Of a stretch of DNA of 64,000 nt, positions 46,584 through 58,722 are shown one piece after another. Position numbers and translations under genes: made by a program. The notes under the pieces are model-generated. The model saw only the letters and a list, made by a program, of their open reading frames with translations. It did not search any database and was not told the origin of the DNA. The first letter of the stretch is position 1. Every line of letters begins with the position of its first letter. Source of the stretch: Ricinus communis (Eukaryota > Streptophyta > Magnoliopsida > Malpighiales > Euphorbiaceae); the NCBI RefSeq assembly GCF_019578655.1, contig NC_063257.1, positions 7,564,001-7,628,000 on the forward strand, written 5' to 3'.

Positions 46584-46591
46584 TTATATTG
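46584..46591 (-). promoter_or_regulatory. TATA-like motif of OMT copy 1, displaced by the MULE
   Basis: The minus strand reads CAATATAA. It aligns with AAATATAG at 52694-52701, about 91 bp upstream of the start codon of copy 2. In copy 1 the same distance would be about 100 bp without the 850 bp added by the element and its target duplication. Function is inferred from position only. Confidence 0.4.
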
Positions 46592-47525
46592 TCTTCTTTT
46601 TTTTTATCGGTCAGAAATTGTAGTAAATATTTGTTAATTATTAGTTTAGTATAATTATTAAATGTTACCCTTCGTTCATTCAGACATAAAATTTTATATT
46701 TTATATTTTATATTTCAAAATCATAACTTTTATAAATGATAGAATTTTAGTTCAATATGGCTGGATATTTACCATGAAAGATATTTAACGTGAAAGTTTA
46801 AAATATATAAAAAAATTAATTAAAATAATTAATATTTAAATCTTTTTAGAATCCTAGCCATTTTTAAATCAGTGACAATTTAATCTTTTTATATTTTATA
46901 TTAGTCAATTATAATAATATAAAAATTAATATATTGTTTTTAGAATTATACAGTTTTTTTTATTATAGCTTATGGAGATTATTGAGTTCTTTTCCAGCGA
47001 AAGTGATAATATAAATGTTAAATTCTCTTTTTATGAGAAAGAATAAAAGAATTAAATTTGATATTAGAACGATCGGTCTCATCAAAAGAAATATCCATTA
47101 TTTTTGAAAAATAATATATATTTTTTATATAAATGCACTAACAATCAATTATATAACATATTCTTTTATCTTTATGGTGATAACATTGATTAGTTATTTA
47201 TATTATAAATTTTTATAAAGTTGATTATTTATTGGATTAAGTGTGGATTTGAATAGATACATTTTAAAAGTAAGAATATATCCAAACAAGAAAGTTAATG
47301 AAGTATTATTCTATCTCATAAGATTTAGTCATCTCAATCTGTAAAAGCCAACCTTTAATATTTTTATAATCTTAACATAACATTTCAATTAGTAGCTGTG
47401 GTTATTATGGGTAGTTGGAAGAAGAAGATGCATAATGTCTTCTTAGGAATTGAATATGTAAAATGCATCGTGTTAATAGATAACGTGAATTTTACAAAGC
47501 ATTTAATTTTGTACATATGATATTA

Positions 47526-47571
47526 TGAATGCACGAACATGTTGCCATTATTTCACCAAAGTATGCATGTG
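47526..47571 (+). repeat. arm 1 of a 45-bp inverted repeat
   Basis: Its reverse complement (CACATGCATACTTTGGTGAA and onward) recurs at 48647-48691 with three or four differences. A related copy in direct orientation is recognisable at 57395-57430, so this is a dispersed repeat family. Confidence 0.6.
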
Positions 47572-48646
47572 ATTCAATTGTAGGATATTGAAACTTTGGG
47601 ACTCAGATTTGCCAAAATTGAATACTGATGTTCAAATGAAACAAAAATGTCATAATCAGACAGTTCAATGGTGATTATTTTGGCTATTGTGAATGAGACC
47701 ATGTGTACATTGATTGCATATAAATGAAATATTTTGGGGCTGATCTATCTGTACAATTTCAAACTACTAATTAATGATAAAACTAGTTGCAACTGATATT
47801 ATTATTTTGATATAAAATTAAATTTATAAATATAATTTAATATATAATATTAATTTAAAATATTTTAAAAAATAATAACAAACTAATTTTTTATAAATAT
47901 ATTTAATTTTCTTTTAAAATTTTAAATTTTTATTAATACAATAATATAAAATTATTTTAAAAATATTAATTAGTAGATTCTAATAATATATAAATTAATA
48001 CTATCAATATAATTAATATTACTATTTTTTTAGAATTAGAAATTATTAAAAATTATTTTATTAATAAATATAATATTTAAAAATATTATTTTATGTAATT
48101 AAAATTATTATTTAATTAAAATTAATTTATCAATTAATAAAATATTAAAACGTAATTAAGCTATCCTTTTTTTTTCCTCTTGGGGTAGCCCCGTAGAAGA
48201 TCATTAAAAGGCCTTGAAGAAGCTTTTCTCCGAAGATTCTTTTTCGTGATGGAGTGCTTCGAATAGGATCCGATCCTATATGCTGTTTTTTAAGATAATT
48301 ATTATATAATTAGAAAATTAATTTATTGTTAATACGTTACTTTTTAGGATTACATTTAAGCCAAAAAAAAAATTAGATAAAAAAGAAGTATTAGTTTTTT
48401 GAAGAAGGAAAAGAAAGTATTAGTTAAACGTTGCATTTTGTATATTTAATTCCTATCAAGTCATTGTGCATCTTCTTTTCCAACAAGCCATAACAAAAGC
48501 TGTCACAAATCCCATCATTGAAGCTACAACGACCATTGCCATTGCCAAATTAAAGCTGTTTACCATCTTAAAATTTTAAATTTATTTAATTATAGGATAC
48601 TACTAATAAGTTCAGTTTGATCCGGATCAACTAGCAAAATAACCAC

Positions 48647-48691
48647 ATGCATACTTTGGTGAAATAATGACGACATGTCCGTGCATTTAAT
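48647..48691 (-). repeat. arm 2 of a 45-bp inverted repeat
   Basis: Inverted copy of 47526-47571, 1.1 kb away. No target duplication was identified, so it is left as a repeat and not called a transposon. Confidence 0.6.
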
Positions 48692-49469
48692 TCGGATCAA
48701 CTAGCAAAATTTTTGGCTCCATTACAAGATAATATATTATCGCCACAGAAAATATATAGGTTGTCGCCAAAAATTTTGTCAAAATCTCTCTTTTTTTCTA
48801 TTCTAATATCCAACTATCGGCACTAAATTTTTTTTTATTTTGTTTCACATTAATCTAGGTTTAATTAATAAAAAGATCTTTGAAAACTAAAGCAAATTAT
48901 TTCAATAGCTAGATAATTAATCCAATTTAATTTATAAGTTTCTGTAAAACTAGTATAACGTGAAACTTTTTTGGGTATGCTAAATAAAACCAAAATTTGT
49001 TAAAGAATTTCAATTTTTCTTCGAGTATCTCCCTCTCTTTCACTTGCTTTTTCAATAGATGCTTTGTATACTAATCGACAAAGAAATTAATTACTGAAGG
49101 AGATATTTGAATTTAATGAAGATGACAGAAATAAAAGTTTTAAAGAAATATCTCAATTCGAATTTTATCTCTAAACACAAAATAAATTAAAAAAAAAATA
49201 AAGACTCAAATAATAAAGAAAAAGTAATGAATTGTTGTATTAATTTTTTTAAAATAAACTTAGTTAATTACGTTATTTCTAAGATTTAAATATTTAATTT
49301 AAACAGTTATTATATAAATAAAAGTTTCATATGATATATTCACATCATTTCACTGAAATATATATTAGTGATTGAAATTGTAAAAATTAAAATTTAATAT
49401 TAAATTTAAAATTTTTAAAAAATAAATACTAAATCTGAAAATAAATATAAAATAAAGAGGTCTTTTTCA

Positions 49470-49980
49470 GCAATGGAATTTATTAATTAATAAATTAATA
49501 AAAATATTATAAAAATATACATAAGCTTGAATCCTATATGTCAAAATAAATACACATATCAAAATAAAAATTCTATGTATTAAAATCTAGGTTTTAGAAA
49601 TTAATATATATATATATATATATATATAATTAGGAATATAACTTATTAATTAATAAACTAATAGAAAAAATAACAAAATTATATATAAGCTTGAATTCCA
49701 TGTATCAAAATAAGTATACATGTCAAAATAAAAATTCTATGTATTAAAAATTAAGCACACATATTAAAAAAATTTAAATCTCAAAAATTAATATATATAT
49801 AATTAGGAATATAACTTATTAATTAATAAACTAATAGAAAAATAACAAAATTATATATAAGCTTGAATTCCATGTATCAAAATAAGTATACATGTCAAAA
49901 TAAAAATTCTATGTATTAAAAATTAAGCACACATATTTAAAAAATTTAAATCTCAAAAATTAATATATATATATATATAT
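49470..49980 (+). repeat. three-copy tandem repeat, unit about 160-173 bp
   Basis: Units start near 49470, 49628 and 49801. The last two are nearly identical (AATTAGGAATATAACTTATT, ATAAGCTTGAATTCCATG, AATTAAGCACACATAT) and each ends in a TA run. The first is more diverged. The shape fits local tandem duplication of an AT-rich unit. Confidence 0.8.
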
Positions 49981-50059
49981 ATACTTGTGGATGAGACTAG
50001 TGAAGAAATTTGAAATGTTTTGTTGTCAAACATGTGCAAGAATTCCCCAAAGAATTCAA

Positions 50060-50125
50060 CCGCGCTCTAATGCCAACTAGGCTTTGATACGAACTTGGCT
50101 CTGATACCAACTGTCTCGTGAGTTT
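50060..50125 (-). repeat. duplicated primer-site-like motif, retroelement remnant
   Basis: The minus strand reads AGTTGGTATCAGAGC and, about 31 bp on, AGTTGGCATTAGAGC. Both resemble the initiator-tRNA primer site of copia elements (compare 18685). The surrounding 50000-50225 is richer in GC and may be what is left of a retroelement in minus orientation. Confidence 0.4.
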
Positions 50126-50984
50126 TATTTTATCCCCAAACTTTGCCCACGTGCGGCCTAGCTCACTTGATTCCCCCCCTGACTGAACCCAACGACTCTC
50201 GACTCTTTCAATAGAAAGAGTCAAGGGGCAAACAAAAAAACAATGCCCCTCTAGTTAAACATGGTATTCCCAGATATGGATGAGATGTGCGCAAGGAATT
50301 ATATGAATCAGATATTTTATATTAATTTAAATAAAGTAACGATAGATAGATCATCTTAATTTGTATTAATTTTTATCTATTTAATATATATATTAAAATT
50401 AATAAAGTAATTCTATCAAAATAATATATATCATATCAAGTGAAAAAAATTAGCACAAGTCAAGGGACAAAACAAGTCCAATTTTGATATTTCCAGGCCC
50501 ACAACTCTATTTAAGGATCAAATTAATCCAAATTTTTTTAAAAAAGGCCTAATCAAGAATATGGTTTATGAACAAGAAATGGCATGGGCTAGAATGCGAC
50601 ATAAGTGTTGGCATTGTAAGCAAAACTTCCGGATGAAAATAGCTGCATCATAAAAACAAAGCTATTCTCACAAGAAATCTAGTTTTGCATCTGATCATTC
50701 AAAACCAAATTATTAGCAGTAAAGCAGGAGATGACTGATATTTTCCACTTGAAACAAACATTGAGGATCAGCTTCATCCAACAATTATGGAATGCGAGCT
50801 TCAGGCAATAAATTTCATACACAACAGAATTGGTGTTCTTCATATTATTCTGACACAGAGTTCCCTCAACAGGAATTCAGCTTAAACATTTTTCTCTGGA
50901 TGAGTTGTACAGAGAAAAAGAAAAGAAAGAAACACAACATTAAAGCACAACACAGCACAGCCATTGTCAGCACAACATATTAAT

Positions 50985-52603
50985 TCAAAGGTCATTCTCT
51001 TTGTGAAATTCCATAACCCAGCTATTGTAAGCACAACATATGACTTCATAACATGAAAAGCCAGATCTCAGTGCCAAGGCCTCAAATTCCTTCTTGGTTC
51101 TTTCTTTCCCTCCAGGATTTTGGGCTAACATGAATAGATCTTGCTCAAAGACAATATGTGAAGAGACAATATTCTCTGGTGCCACGGGAAGAATTGACTC
51201 CACAACGATCACCTTACCATTATTAGGAAGTGCTTCCCAGCAGTTCTTGAGAAGTTTCAAGCAATGTTCGTCGCTCCAATCATGGAGTATCCACTATCAT
51301 TAAGAAATCAAATACGGTCACAAGGTGGATGTTGCAAACTTAAGAGGCTGAAGTGGCCCGTAGCCCCACATTAAGGCTATGTTAAAGAAGTGATGAAAAT
51401 GAGGATAAAGGAAAAATTGGAAAGAAATTGAGATGTGCACTTCTCATTTTCTTTTCTTCCATGTTTTCTCTTCTCTCCTGAACATAACCTAAAGGCTTGG
51501 AGTTTCCATTAGAACTTACAAGTTTGAACTTGCTAAGTCGGGTGTAAAGTGTTACAGGAAGAGGGGAGCTATCCCCAATTGCGTAGGCATTTAGAATTTC
51601 ACTCTACCAGAAGAAGGAACAACAGAAACGAGAGAAAAGAGCTCACCTTCATGAAAATTGCATCTCCCTTAGGGACACTAACAAACATATCTCCCCCAAC
51701 ATGCTCCACTCCTGTACATGACATAGCATCTCAGTTAGTAACTTGTTTTTAGCTAGCGTTCCCTGATTACGATGAAGGTAAGGAATTGCATGAATACAAA
51801 TAGTACCTGCATATGAAGGTGCATCAGCTAATACATGGGGCAAATCAAAACTAATCCCCCTGATTTCAGGGTACTTAGAAGTGATAATATTAAGAGCAAC
51901 ACCGACACCACCACCAACATCAACCAACACATTGAGGCCCTCAAACCCTTTATAAACATCAAGAATCTTCTTCATGATTAAAGTAGTATGATTTGACATA
52001 GCTTGATTAAACACCCTATTAAACCTTTGATCAGTTCCTGGATATTCAAATGCGGTCATTCCATAAGCTCTATTAAATGGAATTCCACCTTCAAGAATTG
52101 CATCATTGAAATGGTACCTAATAAATTAATACCAATTCTATCATCCTAATGTTAAAAAAAAAAAAAAAAAAATTGAGTTGAAGATTAAAAAGAAAAAGTT
52201 ACCAGCTTTTCATAAAAACCTCATCATGATGCAACAAAAACAGAGGAGCAACAGACCCTTCTTGACTTTGATTAATAGTAAGGAATTTGCAAATGGGCTT
52301 TGCACTATACAATCTTTCAACTTTACCATTATCTTTAGTGACCAAAGAACAGTTTAATATATCATAGCTTGCTAAAAGGCGTAACATTCGGTCTAGTAAG
52401 ATTGGTGCATCTGGGTTCTCTGTTGGAATTCTAGCAGCAATCTCGGAGGGTGAGAGGGACGCGCCACCACTGCTCGTGGCTGTTGAAATGATGTCAATAA
52501 CGTTGAGCTCTAGAGCTGACTTCAATACCATCGGAAGAACTACAGCATTTGCTAGGCGAATTGCTAGCTTTCCTGTTTCTTCTTCCTGATTTGGATTAGA
52601 CAT
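50985..52603 (-). CDS. COMT-like O-methyltransferase, copy 2
   Basis: Tandem duplicate of copy 1 with the same four-exon structure: 52603-52203, 52117-51807, 51711-51647, 51293-50985; 361 residues. Exon lengths 401, 311 and 65 are identical to copy 1. SAM-binding LVDVGGGVG is at 198-206, catalytic His at 263 (KWILHDW-type, here WILHDW with the Asp kept), with [10 protein letters not shown] and [11 protein letters not shown]. Unlike copy 1 it keeps Trp at the exon 1/2 junction and Asn in AQNPGG, both as in COMT, so it is the more conservative copy. An upstream in-frame ATG adds 14 residues, but the start at 52603 (MSNPNQ) matches copy 1. Homology between the copies extends into the 3' flank (43741-44017 with 50732-50984) and about 80 bp upstream. 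The substrate is unknown; HHDEV in the pocket argues against caffeic acid. Confidence 0.92.
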
Positions 52604-53989
52604 GACTGTGAATTGGATTGCTGAGAAATGCTCGGTTCTGAGCACTGATTGTTTATTAGTTATTTGCTTGTCGCAATTAGTACGCGATTTTCTCTATATT
52701 TCTTTTTTTCTTTCTTTCTTGTTTCTGTTTTTTTGTTTGTCAAAAGTTGCTCCCCTAATTCAGTGGCACACTTTACTGCCTCTTGAACAATTTCGTACGA
52801 TGTGTTTTAAGTTTTTCTTTGGTTATATTGATCTCGCATTTCTCTCATTAAGTACAGGCAAAACCTTATTAAGTCCTTCATTTTTTTAGTTTTATTTTAT
52901 TATTTAAATGCAATTATGTTTCAAATAAATTTAATTTTATTGATTGATTATAAATTTATCTTGAGTTATTAAATTACTTATATTCTAATTAAATAATAAA
53001 TTTTATTGTAAAAATAGTTATTTTTTTGTATAAATAATTAAATTAGCTTGTCTAATTTTCAAAATATTTTTAAATTTTTGTTTATAATTTTTTTTTCATT
53101 TTTGGCCCACCAACTTTTAAGAGATTTTCAAGATTATTTTTCTATATCACATTTAAAATTTTCGCAATAATCATAGAATTAATTTTAATTTCTAGTCTTC
53201 AGATTTCATAAGTTTTAAACTTTTTTAAATATTTAAATTTTCTTTTGGTCCATAAAAGAAAAGGAAAATAGCCTTTTCTGTTGAAATTTTGACTCCACCC
53301 TTAGTGTGAAAGGCCAAGATTAAGATTATGGGAGAAATAGTTTTAACTCATTTTCATATTATAACACTCTAATTTTAATTGTTTAGTCACTTTAGTATTT
53401 TAATTTTTAATTTAATATAATAGATATTTTTTTATAATATATTTACACAATTTGTAACATATGGTTTTATGTATAAGTATTTTAATATTGTTATAAAATA
53501 AAATCTAAATTTTTATTAAATTAAATAAAAAATAAAAGATATTTAAAATGTCATAAAGCTAAAATTAAAAGCATTTTGACTGTGATCGGGTTAGAGTACA
53601 CAGAAGAGTGAGAAAAAAGCAAGTAGGAAGGACAATTGGAAAGGAAACATTCCCCAAAGTAAAATCCACTGCAAGAAAACCTTCATTTGGCGACAGATTA
53701 TAATAGTTGCTAATTATTGATGAATAAAAATATCGTAGCAATCAAATATAGTTGCTAATAATAGTTGCTTTCTTTCTTTTTTTTTTTTTACTTTAACAAC
53801 AGATTTTCAATTTTTTAAATTTTTCATTTGACTTTGGCGATAATTTTTTAAATATTTTAAATTTCTACATTTTTTATTTTTCCTACTCCTTTTTATGATT
53901 TTACTCTTTTCGGAAAATCAATAACTGCAACTTGAAAAACATGAATTTATTGCTAAGGTATCAAAATTTTGCTCCAGTAAAATTTGGGT
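52604..53989. other. OMT copy 2 promoter and AT-rich spacer
   Basis: The TATA-like AAATATAG on the minus strand at 52694-52701 is the best core-promoter candidate for copy 2. The rest is AT-rich with no gene. Confidence 0.45.
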
Positions 53990-54684
53990 AATGAAAACTA
54001 CATTCTCTGTTGTATCTGGAAGGACTGATTCAATAATGATCACCTTACCCTTGTCAGGAAGAGCTTCCCAGAAATTCTCAAGTAAATTTAAGCAATATTC
54101 ATCGCTCCAACCATGGAGTATCCGTCTAGATTCAAGAACTTTTATTTCAAAATCATTTTTAATAATTAATTAAAAAAATTGATGTTATTCTTTAAGAATT
54201 ATATGTACAAATAAGATATAAATATAGAAAAGTTTGTTGAAAAATTGGATTCTTTATTTTTCAAATAAGAAATTAAAAATTACATTTCATTCCTAATTTC
54301 AATGGTACAAAACAATACCTAATAAGTTTGAGCCTTGTTGAATTGGATAGAAGAGTTTCTAGGAAAAGGAGAGCTATCCCTAACTAGATAACTCATTTAA
54401 TATTCCAATTAAGAAAGAAATTAAGAGATACTGAGAGGATAGAGATGAGTGATACCCTGAATGTGAGGATACTTCCAACACCACCACCCACATCAGCTAA
54501 CACTTTAAGACCCTCGAACCCTTTGTAAATATCAAGAATCTTCTTCATGATTAAGGAACTCTGCTCTGACATGGCTTGATTGAATGCCTTGTTAAACCTT
54601 TGATCAGTTCCCGAGTATTCGAACGCTGTCATTCCATAGGCTCTATTGATATTGAATGTAACTCCACCTTCAAGTATTGCATCT
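53990..54684 (-). pseudogene. COMT-like O-methyltransferase, copy 3, decayed
   Basis: Two pieces of the same gene family remain. An exon-2-like piece (54684 to about 54455) reads [25 protein letters not shown] and [10 protein letters not shown]. An out-of-frame deletion then joins the glycine loop to a KYPHIQG-type sequence. It also has a two-residue insertion after GGVTFN. An exon-4-like piece (54124 to about 53990) reads [22 protein letters not shown]. Its acceptor is shifted and the leading Trp is Arg. Exon 1, exon 3 and the C-terminal third are missing. The higher divergence suggests this duplicate is older than the copy 1/copy 2 split. Confidence 0.88.
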
Positions 54685-55561
54685 TTAATATATTGATTAT
54701 CTCAATTAGATTATGAGGTATAAACTCTTTTACGACTTATTTGGGACTAATGCAGCTAATAACTGATAAAATAAGTAAATTTTATTAACATAGTTGTTAG
54801 TATATTAGATAACTATTAAGAGTATAATTATATTTAAAATATATTTATTTTATTATAGTATTTTCAATAATATAAATTAATAAAAATAGTTTATTATTAT
54901 TAAAAATGTTATAGTTAATTTTATTTGGCTCAATTGTATTATTATAAGAATATTTATAACAATTTATTTAAAAGTATGGATTAAAATTTAATTTCACTAG
55001 ATTGTTATATTTTTTAATCTTTATTAATTAAATTTATATATTTAATAATTATTATATTAATAGCTATTTTATTAGTGGACTTTTTAAAAGTGATTCATTT
55101 ATGTAGAGTCTATAGACTTTTAGATTTTAGTATAACTTGAATGAGTGGATACCGTTTTCTAATCCATATAAGACTTAAAGAGATTCTATTAGGTTAGTAT
55201 ATAAACACTCATGGATTATGGTTTACAAGTCAAATCATATGACAATTTCTATTTTCTATCCATTAGAAACAGGATGTAAGAAACTCTAAAAAATTCAGAG
55301 ATTTGACTAAAAAAAGCCATACTTGATTTAGTATTCGATCATCATTTATTCTGTAAAAAGATTTAATTGTTATAATGGAGATATATATTTATAGTTAAAT
55401 TTCTTTAATAATTATGACATTATAATTTTAGATATTAGGATTTGATTGTCAATATCAGTTTTGATATTTATGATTTGTACGTATTCTTACGAATTATTTA
55501 TTAATTATTATTATGAATAATAAAATCTAACGTAGATAACGTGATGCGAAGCTAAGTTTCT
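54685..55561. other. intergenic, AT-rich
   Basis: Nothing recognisable beyond AT-rich DNA between the third methyltransferase copy and the TPR-gene fragment. Confidence 0.5.
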
Positions 55562-55866
55562 CTCAGAAACAGTTTTGACTCATCCTGATTCCTGGGTTTA
55601 AGTAAAAACTTTCCAGGCAACGATTCTGCATGACCAAAATAACAGTATGCTCATTTGGCCAATGATTTCAAAATACATGCATCCTCTCTCATTCTTTAGA
55701 GCATCCAAAATCTTGACATTATACATGAGCATTTGACAATGCTTTTATTCAATTTTGATGTGCCTTTCAGCAGCTCTCAGCCTTGTCAGCAACCACAAAA
55801 CGACTTTCATTAGCACTCAAGCCTGATGAATGAAGCTGCTTGCAATATATATGTCATCTTGAACCT
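55562..55866 (-). pseudogene. duplicated 3' end of the TTC33-like gene
   Basis: Matches the 3' UTR and last exon of the TPR gene at about 61000-61330, in the same orientation. Shared stretches include CTCATCCTGATTCCTG, AGTAAAAACTTTCCAGG, ATTATACATGAGCATTT and the coding end (minus strand SGLSANESRF). About 30 bp of the last exon (the HLVKRR region) is deleted. No upstream exon accompanies it, so it is a non-functional fragment. Confidence 0.85.
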
Positions 55867-55879
55867 CCGAAATAAATTT

Positions 55880-56270
55880 TCACTATGTCATGATCGGTGT
55901 AATTTATACCTAATAATTAGCAATTGAGTTAATCTTCACGAACAAATACTTTTTTATAATATAATTAAGATAACCAAAATAAACAATCATTCCCAATTGA
56001 TTAAATTTATGATAATCAATTCTTTACAATACTAGGGCCGATATAATAATATATCTAACTATTATCAATTGATTCAATTTTCACGAACAAATATTTTACC
56101 ATTCTCTAATCGAAGTAATGAAAAGATATAATCATTTTTATTATTAAAATTTCACTTATTATTTTTCATCATGCTATAATCAATGTAATTCATGTCTAAA
56201 CATTCTCAATTGATTCAATTCTCGTGGCCAAATACTTTACCACATTGCCGTAATTATGGTAGAATAATAA
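55880..56270. repeat. degenerate tandem repeat, three units of about 140-146 bp
   Basis: TTCACGAACAAATA at about 55935 and 56081, and TTCTCGTGGCCAAATA at about 56219, each follow a CAATTGA(T/G)T(C/T)AAT-type stretch. The spacing is regular and the units are diverged. Confidence 0.55.
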
Positions 56271-57696
56271 TTAATGAAAACTATTTAATATTTTATCATA
56301 ATTAATTGCGTTTATAAACTCATTAATAAACAATACTAATATGACCACCACTATAATTAACGTTTTGATATATAATATTTTTTTAAAATAAATAAGAAAT
56401 TACAAAATATTATAAAAAGGTAAAAATAATGATTATATAGAATTAAAGTTATTTTAATAGTTACATTCAAACTATTAACATACGTCAGTACTTCATGAAC
56501 AAATAAATTGATGTGCATAGTATTATCAACAAGTGCTATATTTTGTATAAAAAATTATTAAAATAACATTTAATAATAGAGGCTTAATTTTCTTTTTCAA
56601 ATATAGAATATGAATATACTATTTACCATATATTATTATAGATAGTATTGAACATGAATTCACATTACCGTGATACTATAGCAAAAGCTACAAATGTCTT
56701 GTTTTTTTTTTCTAGAATGAGAAATAGAAGTAACATACCACATATTTATTTGTAGGATTAATTGCAACATTTTATTTATGTTTTTATTAGTTCTATTCAT
56801 ATATATTTTAAAAAATATTATATTTAATTTGAAAATGTTAACATAAATTTATGTAAATAGTTAAATAGAAATTTGAATCTCATTTTATGTTTATGAATAA
56901 ATTCTTAGAGATTTTTTTTAATATGTTGAATTGTTAATTAAATGAGTGCTCTTGAAATATAACATGAATGAAATAAAGTGGGAGAATGGAATATATAGTT
57001 AAATTTAAATTTTAAATCAAATATTTTAACTAAATTTAATAGAAAGCTAGTCTTTTTCTTTACTTGATCAAACATTAAATGCATACTTTTAGAATTCTAG
57101 ATGGCTAGAATCTAGCCATTTAACATTGTCCCAATTTAAATTCATGAAAAAAAGTAAAATAATACACACGTATGCATCAAAATGATTTACCATTTATAAT
57201 TATTAGCCATTATGGTATTTTTTAACATGGGAGTCCAATCTCTAAAAGAATTAAATCACCAAAATATCTTTGAAAGAATATAATTAAGGATAAATTTATC
57301 TGGCCTTTAACTAACACATGAGCCGAATTTCATTGAACATTCAATTTTTGACCAAAATATGCATTTTTGACAATTAGTTATAAATGCACGAGCTTCATCT
57401 CACATGTTGGCCTTATTTTCATCAAAATATGCCTTCGCCAAAATTGAAATGTGATATTCTTTCCATCCCAAGATTTTTTTAAAATTTTATTGCAATAATA
57501 TAAATTAATTCTAAATATTTTTAATTTGTATATGTTTTTATAAAATTATATTTTAAAACCTTTTAGAGTTTGTTTTTCAATTAATAATAATATATATATT
57601 TAATTTCTAGACTATATATGTATATAGAATTTTTATGAATGGAAGCCTTTATCATTAAAAAAATGCTCAAGCGCTGCCGCACTGAGCCACACCAGC
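56271..57696. other. intergenic, AT-rich
   Basis: No gene seen. Bases 57395-57430 resemble the dispersed repeat at 47526 and 48647. Confidence 0.45.
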
Positions 57697-57770
57697 ATAC
57701 TGCTGGTTATTTGAGCAATGATTTAGAATACGTTTCGCCGTCTCTTCCCCAAAGCTCCTCTCCCACCAGC
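57697..57770 (-). pseudogene. second short copy of the TTC33-like 3' UTR
   Basis: CAGCATACTGCTG, CAATGAT and CTCTTCCCCAAAGCTCCTCT match, in order, the 3' UTR of the TPR gene at about 61085-61155, with divergence. It holds no coding part. Confidence 0.5.
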
Positions 57771-58633
57771 TAAACTAAGTTTTATAATATAAAAGTGTCA
57801 TATTTATGATAACTTAAGAGTGGCCAAAAGTTGTTAACAACGGTATTTCAAGGTGGTCATATTTAAGAGGCTTATTGATTCGTTGAGTTTTTATTTTATT
57901 TTATTAAATGTTTATATATTTTTTATTTTATTAAAAAATATTTATTTAAATTTTATAAGATTTTTTATTTATTTTATTGAGCCTTTATTTTTATTTTTAC
58001 CTATTAGGTCCTTAATAAAAATATATGAAGACTTATTAAAATAAAATAAAAATTAAAAAGCTTAATAAAATAGAACTGAAAACCAGTTTAAGATAAATTT
58101 GAGTCAAAGGGCTGTTGAGCATAAGGATAGGGATAATATAGTTGGACAGTTAGATTATTTGTATTACTAGCCATTCATCTAATTCTAATCATCATTGTCA
58201 TTATATATAAAGTAAAATTTTAATATAATAATATTTTATATAGGAATAACTTCTACATAATAATAAAATAACTGTCTCAATTTGAACCAGTTATAAATAA
58301 TAATAAAATTATTATTATAATAAATTATAAATTTTTTAATTTTTATTTTAAAAAGATATTTATCTATATAGTAATATTTAAATATATAACTTAAAAATAA
58401 TATATGTAATGTTATGTTTTGTGTTACTGTAGTCTTGTTTTGTCTCATCAATTTTATTTGTATAACATGAAAATATATTTACATATCTTATTTTTTAGTT
58501 TCTATCATTTTTGCCAACAACATTAAGTATTAAATTCCAAAAAAAATTTAAGACTCAAATTTTCATTAGATTATAATCTCTTCGTAGTCATAAATTTTAT
58601 TTGATTTTAATCGTACGATTATAAAGAAGCTTT

Positions 58634-58656
58634 ATTATATATATATATATATATAT
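58634..58656. repeat. (TA)n in the polyketide synthase promoter
   Basis: TA run 67-90 bp before the start codon. It can serve as the TATA element, so its length may affect promoter activity. Confidence 0.7.
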
Positions 58657-58722
58657 GCGCTGCTAGATTCAGAGTAGTTATCATTTTCTCTAAATAGATC
58701 ATCTTTCTTAGCTCGGGCAGCT

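Larger units (their letters stand above)
46561..50731. other. intergenic between OMT copies 1 and 2, repeat-rich
   Basis: No gene is supported. It holds an inverted-repeat pair (47526-47571 with 48647-48691), a short direct repeat (48621-48640 and 48691-48709), a three-unit tandem repeat (49470-49980) and a retroelement-like stretch with primer-site motifs (50060-50125). A short higher-GC stretch at 48175-48285 is unexplained. Confidence 0.5.

Noticed and set aside
57660..57700. tRNA-like A-box on the minus strand (GTGGCTCAGTGCGGCAGCG)
   Set aside because: No B-box or foldable cloverleaf follows, so no tRNA or intact SINE can be claimed.
56340..58080. Possible large hairpins in AT-rich DNA
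   Set aside because: With AT this high, short inverted matches are expected by chance. I could not define ends or a target duplication.
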